Below, piece by piece: positions 9,566-18,418 of a DNA stretch of 64,000 nucleotides. The position numbers were made by a program, and so were the translations under genes. Every line of letters begins with the position of its first letter. Position 1 is the stretch's first letter. Source of the DNA: JAJEFO01 sp965209045 (GTDB taxonomy: Bacteria; Pseudomonadota; Alphaproteobacteria; Rhodobacterales; Rhodobacteraceae). Location: the NCBI GenBank assembly GCA_965209045.1, contig CBDBPW010000002.1, positions 62,001 through 126,000 of the forward strand, written 5' to 3'. Under the pieces are notes generated by a model, which saw only the letters and a program-made list of their open reading frames with translations, was not told where the DNA came from and did no database searches.

Positions 9566-9850
9566 ATGATCATCAACCATCCCTTGCTCGGCCCCCGAGA
9601 CTCGGCGGAATTCGTCGTGCTTGGAGATGCGTGCCTGATCGACCGCCCCGATGGCATGAATGCCACCATCGAGGAAATGCATGACTACGCCTACGTCAGG
9701 GACAACCCGGCAGGCGAACACTGCGAGCTTTGGTATCACGAGCAGGGCGACCGTTCATGGCTGGCGGTGACGCGCTGCACCCTGACCCATGAAGTGATCA
9801 ATGTGGAACTCGCCCGGGACATCGCTCGCGCCCGAGGGCGGTCGCGATGA
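9566..9850 (+). CDS. mgdB: N-methylglutamate dehydrogenase subunit B / sarcosine oxidase delta subunit
   Basis: This 94-residue SoxD/MgdB-family protein is the small zinc-associated subunit of the heterotetramer. Usual SoxD landmarks are visible: the N-terminal GPRDSAEFVVLGDA and the C-terminal EHCELWYHEQGDRSWLAVTRCTLTHEV. The classical N-terminal Cys-x-x-Cys zinc ligands of SoxD are not evident, since the protein begins MIINHPLLGPRD. The start is supported by an AAAGGGGCGG ribosome-binding sequence. The stop overlaps the start of the next gene (ATGA), which suggests translational coupling with the alpha subunit. Confidence 0.85.
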   Translation: MIINHPLLGPRDSAEFVVLGDACLIDRPDGMNATIEEMHDYAYVRDNPAGEHCELWYHEQGDRSWLAVTRCTLTHEVINVELARDIARARGRSR

Positions 9851-12750
9851 CCCAGGCGATGCGAATTGAAGGCGGCATGGTCGACCGGGAACGGACGCTT
9901 GCCTTCTGCTGGAACGGTCGCTGGATGACCGGATGTCAGGGCGACACGCTCGCGTCGGCGCTGCTTGCCAACGGCGAGCGCATGGTGGGCCGGTCGTTCA
10001 AGTACCATCGCCCGCGAGGCATTTTCACGTCCGGTTCGGAGGAGCCCAGCGCGCTCGTGCAGCTTCGAGACGACGCTGCGCGGGAACCCAACACCCGCGC
10101 CACGACGGTCGAGCTTTTCGACGGCCTGAGCGCCTCAAGCCAGAACCACCGAGGCCCGCTCGCCTTCGACCTGATGGCGGTCAACGATCTCCTGTCACCC
10201 TTCCTCTCAGCCGGATTCTACTACAAGACCTTCATGTGGCCAAAAGCGTTCTGGGAAAGGGTCTACGAACCGCTCATCCGCGCTTCCGCAGGCCTGGGCA
10301 AGCTATCCATGGAACCGGATCCGGATGTCTACGATCACGGGTTCCTGCACTGCGACCTCCTCGTGATCGGCGCCGGACCGGCCGGTCTCTCCGCTGCACT
10401 GGCGGCCTCGCAGTCGGGACTTCGCGTGATTCTGGCCGACGAGGACTTCGTTCCGGGCGGGCGCCTCAACGCCGAAACCCATGAAGTCGACGGACAGGCC
10501 GGCGCGGATTGGGCGGCCGCGGCCACTGCCGAACTCACGGCCAACGGCAGCGTGCGACTGATGACCCGCACAACCGTGTTCGGCGCCTTCGATCACGGAA
10601 TCTACGGCGCGCTCGAACGCCGTACCGATCACCTTGCCGACGCCGAAGGCAAGCCGCGCCAGGTGCTCTGGCGCATATACTCGCGGCGCGCCCTGCTCGC
10701 GGCGGGAGCAACCGAACGCTCCATGGCCTTCGGCAACAACGACCGTCCGGGAATCATGCTGGCGGGTGCCGTGCGCGCTTACGTGAACCGGTTTGGCGTC
10801 GCGCCAGGCAGAAAGGTCGCGGTGTTCACGAACAACGACGACGGCCTCCGCACAGCGGAGGACCTGAGCGACAAGGGCATTGAAATCACCGCAGTCCTGG
10901 ACGCCCGCAAGGGCGATGTCGTGATGGACACGATGGGACGTCGCGGGCTCCGCGCAATTCGCCTCGGCGACGGCCGTCGCGTGGAGGCCGACTGCCTGGC
11001 GGTGTCGGGCGGATGGTCGCCCAACGTCCATTTGACCTGCCATCATCGCGGCCGCCCGGTCTGGAATGCCGAACTCGTCGGATTCGTTCCGGGCGGCGCG
11101 CTGCCGCCGGGCATGTGCGTCGCAGGTGCCGCCAACGGGACCATGACGCTTGCCGCTGCAATCCGGGAAGGCCATGGAGCGGCCGTCGGAATTGCCGAGG
11201 ATCTCGGTGCCAAGGGGTCTCCGGGAACGCCGCCAAAGGCGGCGGACGAGAGCTTTTCCGCAGCTCCTTTCTGGCAAGTTGCGGGACTTCGCTCGCGGGC
11301 ATGGGTGGATCTCCAGAACGATGTCACGACCAAGGATGTCCGGCAGAGTCACCAGGAGGGCTTCCGGTCGGTCGAGCACTTGAAGCGCTACACGACGCTG
11401 GGAATGGCAACGGACCAGGGCAGGACCGCCAATGTCCTGGGGCTCGCCGTCATGGCGGAAGCCGCCGGCAAGAGCATTGAAGAGACGGGCACCACCATAT
11501 TCCGACCCCCCTACACGCCGGTCGCCATAGGCGCGTTTGGTGGGCGCGCGCGCGGCAAGCACTTCCGCCCGTTGCGCCTGACCCCTAGTCACAAATGGGC
11601 GGAACAGAACGGCGCCGACTTCGTGGAAGCAGGCATGTGGCTGCGTGCGCAGTGGTTCAGGCAACCCGGGGAAAAGGGCTGGCGCGACAGCGTGGACCGC
11701 GAAGCGTCGCAAGTTCGAAAGTCGGTGGGCATATGCGACGTGACGACGCTCGGGAAGATCGACATCCAGGGCCGCGATGCCGCCGAGTTCCTGAACCGGG
11801 TCTACGCCAACGCGTTCCTGAAACTGCCCGTGGGCAAGGTTCGCTACGGGCTGATGCTCCGCGAAGACGGCATTTGCTACGACGACGGGACCACGGCCCG
11901 GCTTGCGGAAACCCGCTTCGTGATGACCACAACGACCGCCAACGCGGTGCTGGTGTTCCGCAACCTGGAGTTCGCTCGCCAGTGCCTCTGGCCCGACCTG
12001 GACGTCCACCTGATATCGACAACCGACGGCTGGGCGCAGTTTGCGGTCGCCGGGCCGAACTCCCGGGCCTTGCTCTCGAAAGTGGTCGATGATCTTGATC
12101 TTTCCAATGACGCCTTCCCGTTCATGGCGTGCGCCGAATGCTCCGTGTTTGGCGGAACGCCCGCCCGGCTCTTCCGGATTTCGTTCTCGGGCGAGCTTGC
12201 CTACGAGATCGCGGTGCCTGCGCGCTACGGCGAGAGCATGATCCGGGCGCTGATGAAGGCGGGCGAGGAGTTCGATGCCGTGCCGTACGGAACCGAGGCG
12301 CTCGGCGTCCTGCGCATCGAGAAGGGCCACGTGGCCGGCAACGAAATCACCGGCCAGACCACGGCACAGATGCTTGGACTAGGAGCCATGCTTTCCAGGT
12401 CGAAGGATGCGATCGGGCTGAAACTGTCGGAACGCGCGGCAATGAATGCGGACGACGGGATGCGCCTTGCCGGGTTCCGGCCCGTTGATCGCTCGGTTAC
12501 CTTGACGGCAGGCGCGCATTTCCTCAACCCGGGCGATCCGGCGGACATGGCCCACGACCAGGGTTGGATGACTTCGGTCGCATACTCGCCCGAACTCGGG
12601 ACTTCGGTGGGACTCGGCTTTCTGAAGCGCGGCAAGGAACGAATCGGCGAGACGGTCCGGGCCTATTCGCCCGTTCGCGATCAAGACGTCCTGGTCGAGG
12701 TCTGCTCGCCCCACCACGTCGACCCGGATGGAGTGCGTCAACGTGGCTGA
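9847..12750 (+). CDS. mgdC: N-methylglutamate dehydrogenase subunit C / sarcosine oxidase alpha subunit
   Basis: This is a 967-residue multidomain SoxA/MgdC protein. The N-terminal 2Fe2S-like domain (residues 20-90) has the GRSFKYHRPRGIF motif. A pyridine-nucleotide domain follows with DLLVIGAGPAGLSAALAAS (residues 170-188), and a C-terminal GcvT-like aminomethyltransferase domain runs from about residue 600 (SVGICDVTTLGKIDIQG). The GcvT domain would hand the oxidised methyl group to tetrahydrofolate, giving 5,10-methylene-THF and linking the operon to fhs and formate dehydrogenase. It overlaps the delta gene by 4 bp and the gamma gene by 23 bp. Confidence 0.88.
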   Translation: MTQAMRIEGGMVDRERTLAFCWNGRWMTGCQGDTLASALLANGERMVGRSFKYHRPRGIFTSGSEEPSALVQLRDDAAREPNTRATTVELFDGLSASSQNHRGPLAFDLMAVNDLLSPFLSAGFYYKTFMWPKAFWERVYEPLIRASAGLGKLSMEPDPDVYDHGFLHCDLLVIGAGPAGLSAALAASQSGLRVILADEDFVPGGRLNAETHEVDGQAGADWAAAATAELTANGSVRLMTRTTVFGAFDHGIYGALERRTDHLADAEGKPRQVLWRIYSRRALLAAGATERSMAFGNNDRPGIMLAGAVRAYVNRFGVAPGRKVAVFTNNDDGLRTAEDLSDKGIEITAVLDARKGDVVMDTMGRRGLRAIRLGDGRRVEADCLAVSGGWSPNVHLTCHHRGRPVWNAELVGFVPGGALPPGMCVAGAANGTMTLAAAIREGHGAAVGIAEDLGAKGSPGTPPKAADESFSAAPFWQVAGLRSRAWVDLQNDVTTKDVRQSHQEGFRSVEHLKRYTTLGMATDQGRTANVLGLAVMAEAAGKSIEETGTTIFRPPYTPVAIGAFGGRARGKHFRPLRLTPSHKWAEQNGADFVEAGMWLRAQWFRQPGEKGWRDSVDREASQVRKSVGICDVTTLGKIDIQGRDAAEFLNRVYANAFLKLPVGKVRYGLMLREDGICYDDGTTARLAETRFVMTTTTANAVLVFRNLEFARQCLWPDLDVHLISTTDGWAQFAVAGPNSRALLSKVVDDLDLSNDAFPFMACAECSVFGGTPARLFRISFSGELAYEIAVPARYGESMIRALMKAGEEFDAVPYGTEALGVLRIEKGHVAGNEITGQTTAQMLGLGAMLSRSKDAIGLKLSERAAMNADDGMRLAGFRPVDRSVTLTAGAHFLNPGDPADMAHDQGWMTSVAYSPELGTSVGLGFLKRGKERIGETVRAYSPVRDQDVLVEVCSPHHVDPDGVRQRG

Positions 12751-13366
12751 GATCACGCTGGAAGCGGCGCCAGTTCTTGGCGGCACGAGCCTGGAACTCT
12801 CCGGCAACCGCATCGTGGAACGCGACGATCTGGCGATCGTCTCGATTGCGACGCCGCTGGGCGGCGAGGAAGCGCTTGCGGAAGCGCTCAGGAACGGCTG
12901 GTCCCTGGACGTCCCCGAACCGACGCGATCGTCGCTCAGCGGCACGGTCCGGGCGATTCGCACGTCACCCGACCAGATGATGCTGATCTTCCCGCACGCA
13001 ACGCCCGATGCGGAAGCGGTCGTGCAGGAGCGGCTGGGGGGAACCGGCTACACGACGGACCAGACAGATTCATGGATTGCCCTGGAGGTAGCAGGCCCCG
13101 ACACGCTTTCCGCGATGGAGCGGATCTGCCCTCTTGACTTGCCGGCCTTTGAGATCGGCGGCACCGGCCGGACGGTCATGGAGCACATTGGCGCGATGGC
13201 GATCCGCACGGGAGACGACGCGTTCCTGCTGCTGTCCGCCAGCTCCTCTGCAGGGTCGTTCCTTCATGCGGTGGAGACATCATTCCGCTATGTCGCGTTA
13301 GCGCATGCAAGCCGGGGCAAGCCAGCGGGATGGATGCCGGCGGTCGCGACCGGGCGTCGGGCCTGA
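12728..13366 (+). CDS. mgdD: N-methylglutamate dehydrogenase subunit D / sarcosine oxidase gamma subunit
   Basis: This 212-residue SoxG/MgdD-family subunit completes the heterotetramer. It is weakly GcvT-like; recognisable stretches are IALEVAGPDTLSAMERICPLD and the C-terminal SFLHAVETSFRYVALA. The ATG at 12728 lies inside the end of the alpha gene (23-bp overlap), so the two are translated from one mRNA. Gamma subunits diverge fast, and the assignment rests mainly on operon position plus length. Confidence 0.8.
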   Translation: MECVNVAEITLEAAPVLGGTSLELSGNRIVERDDLAIVSIATPLGGEEALAEALRNGWSLDVPEPTRSSLSGTVRAIRTSPDQMMLIFPHATPDAEAVVQERLGGTGYTTDQTDSWIALEVAGPDTLSAMERICPLDLPAFEIGGTGRTVMEHIGAMAIRTGDDAFLLLSASSSAGSFLHAVETSFRYVALAHASRGKPAGWMPAVATGRRA

Positions 13367-13380
13367 ACTGGCTTGATGCG

Positions 13381-14067
13381 TTACGCCACTGACACCGTCA
13401 TGCTGCCAAGGCCTTCGGCCTCCGCGATCATGGTGTCACCCCTTTCCACCGGACCGACACCGGCGGGCGTTCCCGAAAGAATGACGTCGCCTGCCGCCAG
13501 TTCGAAATACTCCGACAGGTAGGCGATGATCTCCGGCACTTTCCAGATCATCTGGCTCAAGTCGCCTTCTTGCCGAATCTCGTCGTTCACCGTCAGCGCG
13601 ATGCGACCCTTGTCGAGATGGCCGACAGCGGAAACGGGATGAATCGGACCTGTCGGCGCCGAATGCTCAAACGCCTTGCCGATCTCCCACGGCCGTCCCA
13701 TTTTCTTCTGGACGCCCTGCAGGTCGCGCCGGGTCATGTCCAGCGACAGCGCGTAGCCGTACACGTGATCCAGCGCATCGCCAACCGCGATGTCGGTGCC
13801 GCCCGATTGCAGCATCACCGCAACTTCGACCTCGTGATGAACATCCGCGCTCTGCGGCGGATACGGGAAAGTCCCGGAAGGCGTCAGATTGTCGGGATTC
13901 TTCTGAAAGAAGAACGGCGGCTCGCGATCAGGGTCGTGCCCCATCTCGATCGCGTGGGCGGCGTAGTTGCGGCCTATGCAGTAGACCCGGCGGACCGGAA
14001 AGAGAGCGGAATTCGTGGCTATCGGCAAGGCTACGACTGGTGGAACTTCGATTGCAAACTGCGGCAT
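13381..14067 (-). CDS. Fumarylacetoacetate hydrolase family protein (fumarylpyruvate hydrolase-like)
   Basis: This 228-residue enzyme has the FAH fold. The diagnostic motif VYCIGRNYAAHAIEMG starts near residue 28, the metal-binding HHEVEVAVML lies near residue 76, and the ILSGTPAGVG motif near residue 200. Such enzymes cleave C-C bonds of acylpyruvates, or isomerise or decarboxylate related acids, using Mg2+. It is convergent with mgdD (14-bp gap) and divergent from a GntR regulator and ABC importer, so it may process the imported compound. The substrate is not deducible. Confidence 0.82.
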   Translation of the reverse strand: MPQFAIEVPPVVALPIATNSALFPVRRVYCIGRNYAAHAIEMGHDPDREPPFFFQKNPDNLTPSGTFPYPPQSADVHHEVEVAVMLQSGGTDIAVGDALDHVYGYALSLDMTRRDLQGVQKKMGRPWEIGKAFEHSAPTGPIHPVSAVGHLDKGRIALTVNDEIRQEGDLSQMIWKVPEIIAYLSEYFELAAGDVILSGTPAGVGPVERGDTMIAEAEGLGSMTVSVA

Positions 14068-14140
14068 TGGAATTCAGGATCCTCATGGGCTTCGTCACGT
14101 CGCACATGCTTTAGCGCAGCGACCGTGCCAAATCAATCTC

Positions 14141-14243
14141 AACCAATCTGGCACGCCAAGGAACTCAATTTCGTCGAAAATCATTGCGCTGGCAACGAGA
14201 ATCAGGCAAGCTTGAACCAATATCGGAAAATTGATCAACCAAT
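14141..14243. promoter_or_regulatory. Three AACCAAT repeats upstream of a GntR regulator
   Basis: The heptamer AACCAAT occurs at 14141, 14215 and 14237. Two copies extend to a shared ACCAAT(C/T)TGGC, and the last is preceded by TTGATC. They fill the divergent region between the FAH-family gene and the GntR/FCD gene and resemble the TGATCCAAT arms at the first GntR locus. They are candidate operators, inferred only from position and repetition. Confidence 0.4.
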
Positions 14244-14254
14244 TTGGCGAGCGC

Positions 14255-14944
14255 ATGCAGACGAAGCCGGACTTCATCGATCGAGACGACGCGGTAACCG
14301 CGCTCAGGGCATTCATCGCCACAGGCAGTTTCCGGCCCGGCGACAGGCTGCCGCCCGAGCGAGAGCTGACGGTCATGCTGAACATGAGCCGGAACACGCT
14401 GCGCGGGGCGCTGGACGCACTGGAACGCGAAGGCGCGATCTGGCGTCACGTCGGCAAGGGCACGTTCGTCGCGGCCCATGGCGACAGCGCGGACACTGGC
14501 AGCCTGACGGAACTGACGAGGCAGGTGACGCCCGTCCAGCTGATGCGGGCGCGCCTTTCGCTGGAGCCGGCGATCGCTCGCGAAGCGGCATTGAACGCCT
14601 CGAACGCGGCCGTGATCCGCTTGAAGCTGGCCTGCAGCCGCTGCCTGGAGGCAACGAACTGGGAAGCCTACGAGGCACGGGACGATGCGTTTCACAGGAT
14701 CATTGCTGAGGCGACGGACAACGTGCTGTTGCTGTCCCTGTTCAATCAGCTGAACCAGGTCCGGCGCGCCGTGGCATGGGGCACGGTCATTCGCCAGTCG
14801 CCGCAACCCGCGCGGAACCATCCCAGTTTCCTCGAACATGACGCTGTCGCAGCCGCAATCGAGGCGCGGGATCCGGTCGCCGCCCATTCAGCAATGCGAA
14901 CGCATCTCAGTTCCGTTGCGACACGCCTCTTCGGGGAGGAATGA
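14255..14944 (+). CDS. GntR/FadR-family transcriptional regulator (FCD domain)
   Basis: This regulator of about 229 residues has a GntR winged helix (residues 8-70, RLPPERELTVMLNMSRNTLRGALDAL and GAIWRHVGKGTFV) followed by an FCD domain (SLEPAIAREAAL, DDAFHRIIAEA and a late HLSSVATRLF). ATG 14255 is preferred to the TTG at 14231, which falls inside the repeat cluster. It is the first gene on the strand of the downstream ABC importer and divergent from the FAH-family gene; both are plausible targets. It resembles the GntR at 5554-6228 in architecture, possibly as a paralogue. Confidence 0.87.
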   Translation: MQTKPDFIDRDDAVTALRAFIATGSFRPGDRLPPERELTVMLNMSRNTLRGALDALEREGAIWRHVGKGTFVAAHGDSADTGSLTELTRQVTPVQLMRARLSLEPAIAREAALNASNAAVIRLKLACSRCLEATNWEAYEARDDAFHRIIAEATDNVLLLSLFNQLNQVRRAVAWGTVIRQSPQPARNHPSFLEHDAVAAAIEARDPVAAHSAMRTHLSSVATRLFGEE

Positions 14945-15032
14945 CAGCGAACCACTAGCCGGCACGAAGGAACCCGTGCCTGAACCAGGAACATCATGCA
15001 GACTTGCTCATCAATCTAAGGGAGAACACACG

Positions 15033-16004
15033 ATGAAACGCATCTTGAAGAAAGTCATGGTCACGGTGACGGCCTTGCCGTTCGCACTCGGATTGTCGAT
15101 GGCAAGTGCCGACACGATCCGCATCGCGCTTGCAGAGACTCCGTCGGACGAACTGGCCGCGTTCTTCGTGGCGCTGGACCGCGCCAAGGCAAACGGACTC
15201 GACTACGAATGGACGGCGTTTGCCGACGAGGAACTGGCCATCCAGGCGGTGCTCAGCGGCCAGATGCACATCGGCTTCGGCACGCCCTATGCGGCCATGC
15301 AACGATCGAAGGCCCCTCTGCGGATCGTGTTTCAGCTCTCGAAGCTGAAGTTCTTCCCGGTCACGACAAAGAAGTACAGCATGCTTGAAGACCTGGACGG
15401 AGAGCCGATCCTGTTGCACTCGCGCGGAGGTGGCACGGACGCGATTGCCAACGTCATCGAAAGCCGTCTGGGCATGATGTTCGGTGACCGGTCCTACGTG
15501 CCGGGCTCGGCAAACCGCGTCGCTGCTCTCCTTGGTGGACGCGCCGATGCAACCATCATCGACCTGTCGAACAAGAACAAGCTGATGCGCAGCGAAGCTG
15601 GCGGCAATTTCAACGTGCTCGAAATGTTCGACGTCGAGGCCAGCGACGAAGCCCTGTTCGGCAATCTCGACTGGATCCAGCAGAACGAGGGCGACGTGCA
15701 GATCTTCGTCAATGCGCTTCTCAGCGTCTACCGCGACATGCACGAAGATCCCACCATGGTTCGCCGCGAGACCAACCCCGACGGGCCGATCGGCCAACTT
15801 CCGGAGGAAATCCTCGCCGAACTGGACGGCTTCTACGCCGATGCGGTCGAGGCAGGTCTCTACAGCCCCGACGGCGGCGGTCGCACTGCAGCCATGGCGG
15901 ACCTGGAATGGTACACTGCCGCCGGTCAGCTTGAAGGTGATCCAAGCACGCTGAACATCGAGGACTTCTGGTACCTCAGGCCGCTCGATGCGGCGATGCA
16001 GTAA
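15033..16004 (+). CDS. ABC transporter substrate-binding protein (NitT/TauT type)
   Basis: This periplasmic binding protein has 323 residues. An N-terminal signal peptide is visible (MKRILKKVMVTVTALPFALG, cleavage near ASA-DTIRIA). The mature part follows the NMT1/SsuA-like pattern with IQAVLSGQMHIGFGTPYAAM. A good ribosome-binding site (AAGGGAGA) precedes ATG 15033. Later genes encode two permeases and an ATPase, making a complete importer. The ligand is unknown; sulfonate, nitrate or a small aromatic or heterocyclic acid are possible in this family, and the adjacent FAH-family hydrolase may act on it. Confidence 0.83.
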   Translation: MKRILKKVMVTVTALPFALGLSMASADTIRIALAETPSDELAAFFVALDRAKANGLDYEWTAFADEELAIQAVLSGQMHIGFGTPYAAMQRSKAPLRIVFQLSKLKFFPVTTKKYSMLEDLDGEPILLHSRGGGTDAIANVIESRLGMMFGDRSYVPGSANRVAALLGGRADATIIDLSNKNKLMRSEAGGNFNVLEMFDVEASDEALFGNLDWIQQNEGDVQIFVNALLSVYRDMHEDPTMVRRETNPDGPIGQLPEEILAELDGFYADAVEAGLYSPDGGGRTAAMADLEWYTAAGQLEGDPSTLNIEDFWYLRPLDAAMQ

Positions 16005-16014
16005 GCCAAGCAAG

Positions 16015-16044
16015 GTCGCCGCGCCACTTGAGTGGCGCGGCGAC
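16015..16044 (+). terminator. Intercistronic hairpin after the binding-protein gene
   Basis: A perfect 14-bp stem (GTCGCCGCGCCACT, loop TG, then the complement) lies 10 bp after the binding-protein stop and before the permease. There is no T-run. Such hairpins commonly stabilise the binding-protein segment of an operon mRNA or partly terminate it, giving more binding protein than permease. Confidence 0.7.
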
Positions 16045-16073
16045 ATCCAACATCCTGAAAGGGTGCCAGCCCC

Positions 16074-16835
16074 ATGATGAACCGCTCGCTCATGCTAAAG
16101 ATCCTTTCCGCAGTGATCCTCTTCGGGGCCTGGGAAATCGCTGGGCACATTCCCGTCAGCTTCGCCTTTCCGACCTTCCTGGAATCCATGGGAGCGCTCA
16201 TGCGCATGATGGGCGACGGAACGATGCTCGACGCCTATGCCGAAACCCTGAGGCCCTTGGCCGTAGGCATAGCCATTTCGGCCTTTCTGGGCATTGCCCT
16301 AGGCATCTGGGTGGGTCTGAGCCGGTTCTTCGACTGGCTGTTCTCGCCGATCTTCATTGTCATGCAGGCCGCGCCGCTTGCGGCGCTCATTCCCCTGCTG
16401 GTCCTCGCCTATGGCATTGGCCTGACCTCCAAGGTCCTGGTCGTGTGCATCATGGCGATGCCCGTCATCGTGCTCAACACGGCGGGCGCCGTTCGCAACA
16501 CGCCGGATTCAATCAAGGAAATGGGGCGTTCCTATCTCGCGACGGACCTTGACATCATCCTGAAGATCATCATCCCGGCTGCATCGCCCGTGATATTCGC
16601 CGGACTGCGTCTCGGCATTTCCGCCGGCTTCATCGGCGCCATTCTGGCGGAACTCAAGATCACGCCTACAGGGGTCGGCGACATCATCACCTACAGCCGT
16701 TCCATTGCCGACTATCCCAGCATGTATGCGGCGATCTTTTCCATCATCCTTCTGGCTGTCCTGTTCCTGAATCTCCTGGAAAGGATCGAAGCCGTCCTCT
16801 TCAAAGGGAATCAACTTGGCTATGCCTCAGACTAG
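16074..16835 (+). CDS. ABC transporter permease (NitT/TauT type)
   Basis: This 253-residue integral membrane protein has about six predicted hydrophobic segments (for example ILSAVILFGAWEIAG and AVGIAISAFLGIALGIWVGL). The EMGRSYLATDLDIILKIIIPAASPVIFAGLRLGIS stretch, quoted here only as its location near residues 145-180, is the EAA loop that contacts the ATPase. It is the first of two permeases in the operon, so the importer probably has a heterodimeric channel. Confidence 0.83.
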   Translation: MMNRSLMLKILSAVILFGAWEIAGHIPVSFAFPTFLESMGALMRMMGDGTMLDAYAETLRPLAVGIAISAFLGIALGIWVGLSRFFDWLFSPIFIVMQAAPLAALIPLLVLAYGIGLTSKVLVVCIMAMPVIVLNTAGAVRNTPDSIKEMGRSYLATDLDIILKIIIPAASPVIFAGLRLGISAGFIGAILAELKITPTGVGDIITYSRSIADYPSMYAAIFSIILLAVLFLNLLERIEAVLFKGNQLGYASD

Positions 16836-17631
16836 CGCTGCCGAGACCGCAACGGGCGCCACGGAGGAAACGGCGTTCGAAATTGCTGTCTCCACGCGAA
16901 ACATCTCCAAGAACTTCGGCGAGGTGGAAGCGTTGAACGACCTTTCGCTCGAGTTTCCGCTCGGCCAGTTGACATCGCTCCTTGGCCCTTCGGGCTGCGG
17001 CAAGACCACGCTCCTCAAGATCATCGCGGGCCTGCTGGAGCCCACGTCCGGGGAGGTCGAGGTAAACGGCCAACGGGTCACCGGACCGGGCCCGGACCGG
17101 GCGTTCGTCTTCCAGGACTTCGCCCTGCTGCCCTGGGCCAGCGTCATCCGCAACGTGGCTTTCGGACTGGAATTGCGCGGCGTAGCACGTTCCGAACGCG
17201 AAGCGGTCGCCGAAGACTACATCAGGCAGGTCGGCCTGGCCGGCTTCGAGAATGCCTATCCTCACGAACTCTCCGGCGGCATGCGCCAGAGAGTCGGGCT
17301 GGCGCGCGCCTTGGCGGTCGACGCCGAAGTCCTGCTGATGGACGAACCGTTCTCGGCAGTCGACGAACAGACCCGGCGAAAGTTCCAGGAGGACCTGCTC
17401 GGTCTCGTGCAGGACCAGAAGAAGACCTTCATCTTCGTGACCCATTCGATAGAGGAAGCGGTGTACGTCTCGGACCAGGTCGCAATTCTTTTGCCGAGGC
17501 CGAGCCGCGTCTCCGAAATCATCCGCCCCTCCAGCTTCCGCGGCAAGGGCGTCGACAACATCCGCCGCGATCCCGAGTATCTCGACATCGTGGACGAGAT
17601 CTGGACCTCGCTGCGCCGCTACGTGGAATGA
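16822..17631 (+). CDS. ABC transporter ATP-binding protein (NitT/TauT type)
   Basis: This ATPase of about 269 residues has all nucleotide-binding motifs: Walker A GPSGCGKTT (near residue 56), Q-loop FQDFALLPW, signature LSGGMRQRV, Walker B VLLMDEPFSAVD and the H-loop FVTHSIEEAV. It overlaps the permease end by 14 bp; ATG 16822 is chosen over a TTG two codons upstream. The first 25 residues are a poorly conserved leader before the ABC fold. It energises the importer encoded by the neighbouring genes. Confidence 0.88.
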   Translation: MPQTSAAETATGATEETAFEIAVSTRNISKNFGEVEALNDLSLEFPLGQLTSLLGPSGCGKTTLLKIIAGLLEPTSGEVEVNGQRVTGPGPDRAFVFQDFALLPWASVIRNVAFGLELRGVARSEREAVAEDYIRQVGLAGFENAYPHELSGGMRQRVGLARALAVDAEVLLMDEPFSAVDEQTRRKFQEDLLGLVQDQKKTFIFVTHSIEEAVYVSDQVAILLPRPSRVSEIIRPSSFRGKGVDNIRRDPEYLDIVDEIWTSLRRYVE

Positions 17632-18386
17632 CGATGACTTTCTTGGGATACCGCCTGCCGGGCATGTCTTCGCTGATCATCTGGGGTCTTCTGTGGGAAG
17701 CTGTCGGCCAGTCCGGGCTGACGTTCTTCATCCCGCCGCTTTCGGAAGTCGTCGCGACCCTCTTCAACGTCATTGGCACGGATGCCTTCCAGAAGGCCCT
17801 CGCCGAAACAACCTACGCGTTCTGCGTGGGCGTTATGTCTGCCATCTGCATCGGAATCCCGACAGGCATCCTGATGGGGAAGAACCGCCTGCTGGACGAA
17901 TTGCTGCTGCCGTGGGTGAACGTGTTCCTGAGCGCGCCGCTGACGGCGCTTGTGCCGGTTCTCATGGTCCTGTTCGGCTTCGGCATGAGAGCCATCATCA
18001 TCACGACGACGCTGTTTGCCATCTGGATCATCATACTCAACGCCCGTGCGGGCGTGAAGCAGATCAACCGGTCACTGGTCGACATGGCGCGGAGCTTCGG
18101 CGCCTCCCCGGTGGACGCGTTCTTCAAGGTGTACCTGTGGGCCGCGCTTCCGGAAATTCTCGGTGGCATACGAATTGGCATCATTCGCGCCGTCAAGGGA
18201 GTCATTATCGGGCAGCTCCTGATTTCCATCGTCGGTTTCGGCGCGCTGTTCGAGCTCTACGCGGCGAATTTCCTGATGGGGCATTTCTGGGCCGTCCTGA
18301 TCGTCCTGTTTGCGCTCGCATTCACGATTTCGGAGATACTGGCCTATCTTGAGCGCAAGGTGTCATACTACGCCGCAAAACGGTGA
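17628..18386 (+). CDS. ABC transporter permease (NitT/TauT type), second subunit
   Basis: This 252-residue membrane protein has about six hydrophobic helices and an EAA-type loop around LVDMARSFGASPVDAFFKVYLWAALPE. Its ATG overlaps the ATPase stop (ATGA), showing tight coupling. It pairs with the permease at 16074. The gene is the last of the operon and is followed 11 bp later by a strong hairpin. Confidence 0.83.
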   Translation: MTMTFLGYRLPGMSSLIIWGLLWEAVGQSGLTFFIPPLSEVVATLFNVIGTDAFQKALAETTYAFCVGVMSAICIGIPTGILMGKNRLLDELLLPWVNVFLSAPLTALVPVLMVLFGFGMRAIIITTTLFAIWIIILNARAGVKQINRSLVDMARSFGASPVDAFFKVYLWAALPEILGGIRIGIIRAVKGVIIGQLLISIVGFGALFELYAANFLMGHFWAVLIVLFALAFTISEILAYLERKVSYYAAKR

Positions 18387-18397
18387 TCCCTGCGTCA

Positions 18398-18418
18398 GTG
18401 ACGCTCCCTGAGCGTCAC
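18398..18418 (+). terminator. Terminator-like hairpin after the ABC operon
   Basis: A perfect 9-bp stem, GTGACGCTC with loop CCT and GAGCGTCAC, starts 11 bp after the last permease stop. There is no strong T-tract, so it may be a weak intrinsic or processed 3' end. The following sequence up to 18728 (about 310 bp) contains no gene I can support and lies between two converging operons. Confidence 0.6.

Noticed and set aside
10303..12330. Long minus-strand frame opposite mgdC
   Set aside because: Shadow of the alpha-subunit gene, with no recognisable domain.
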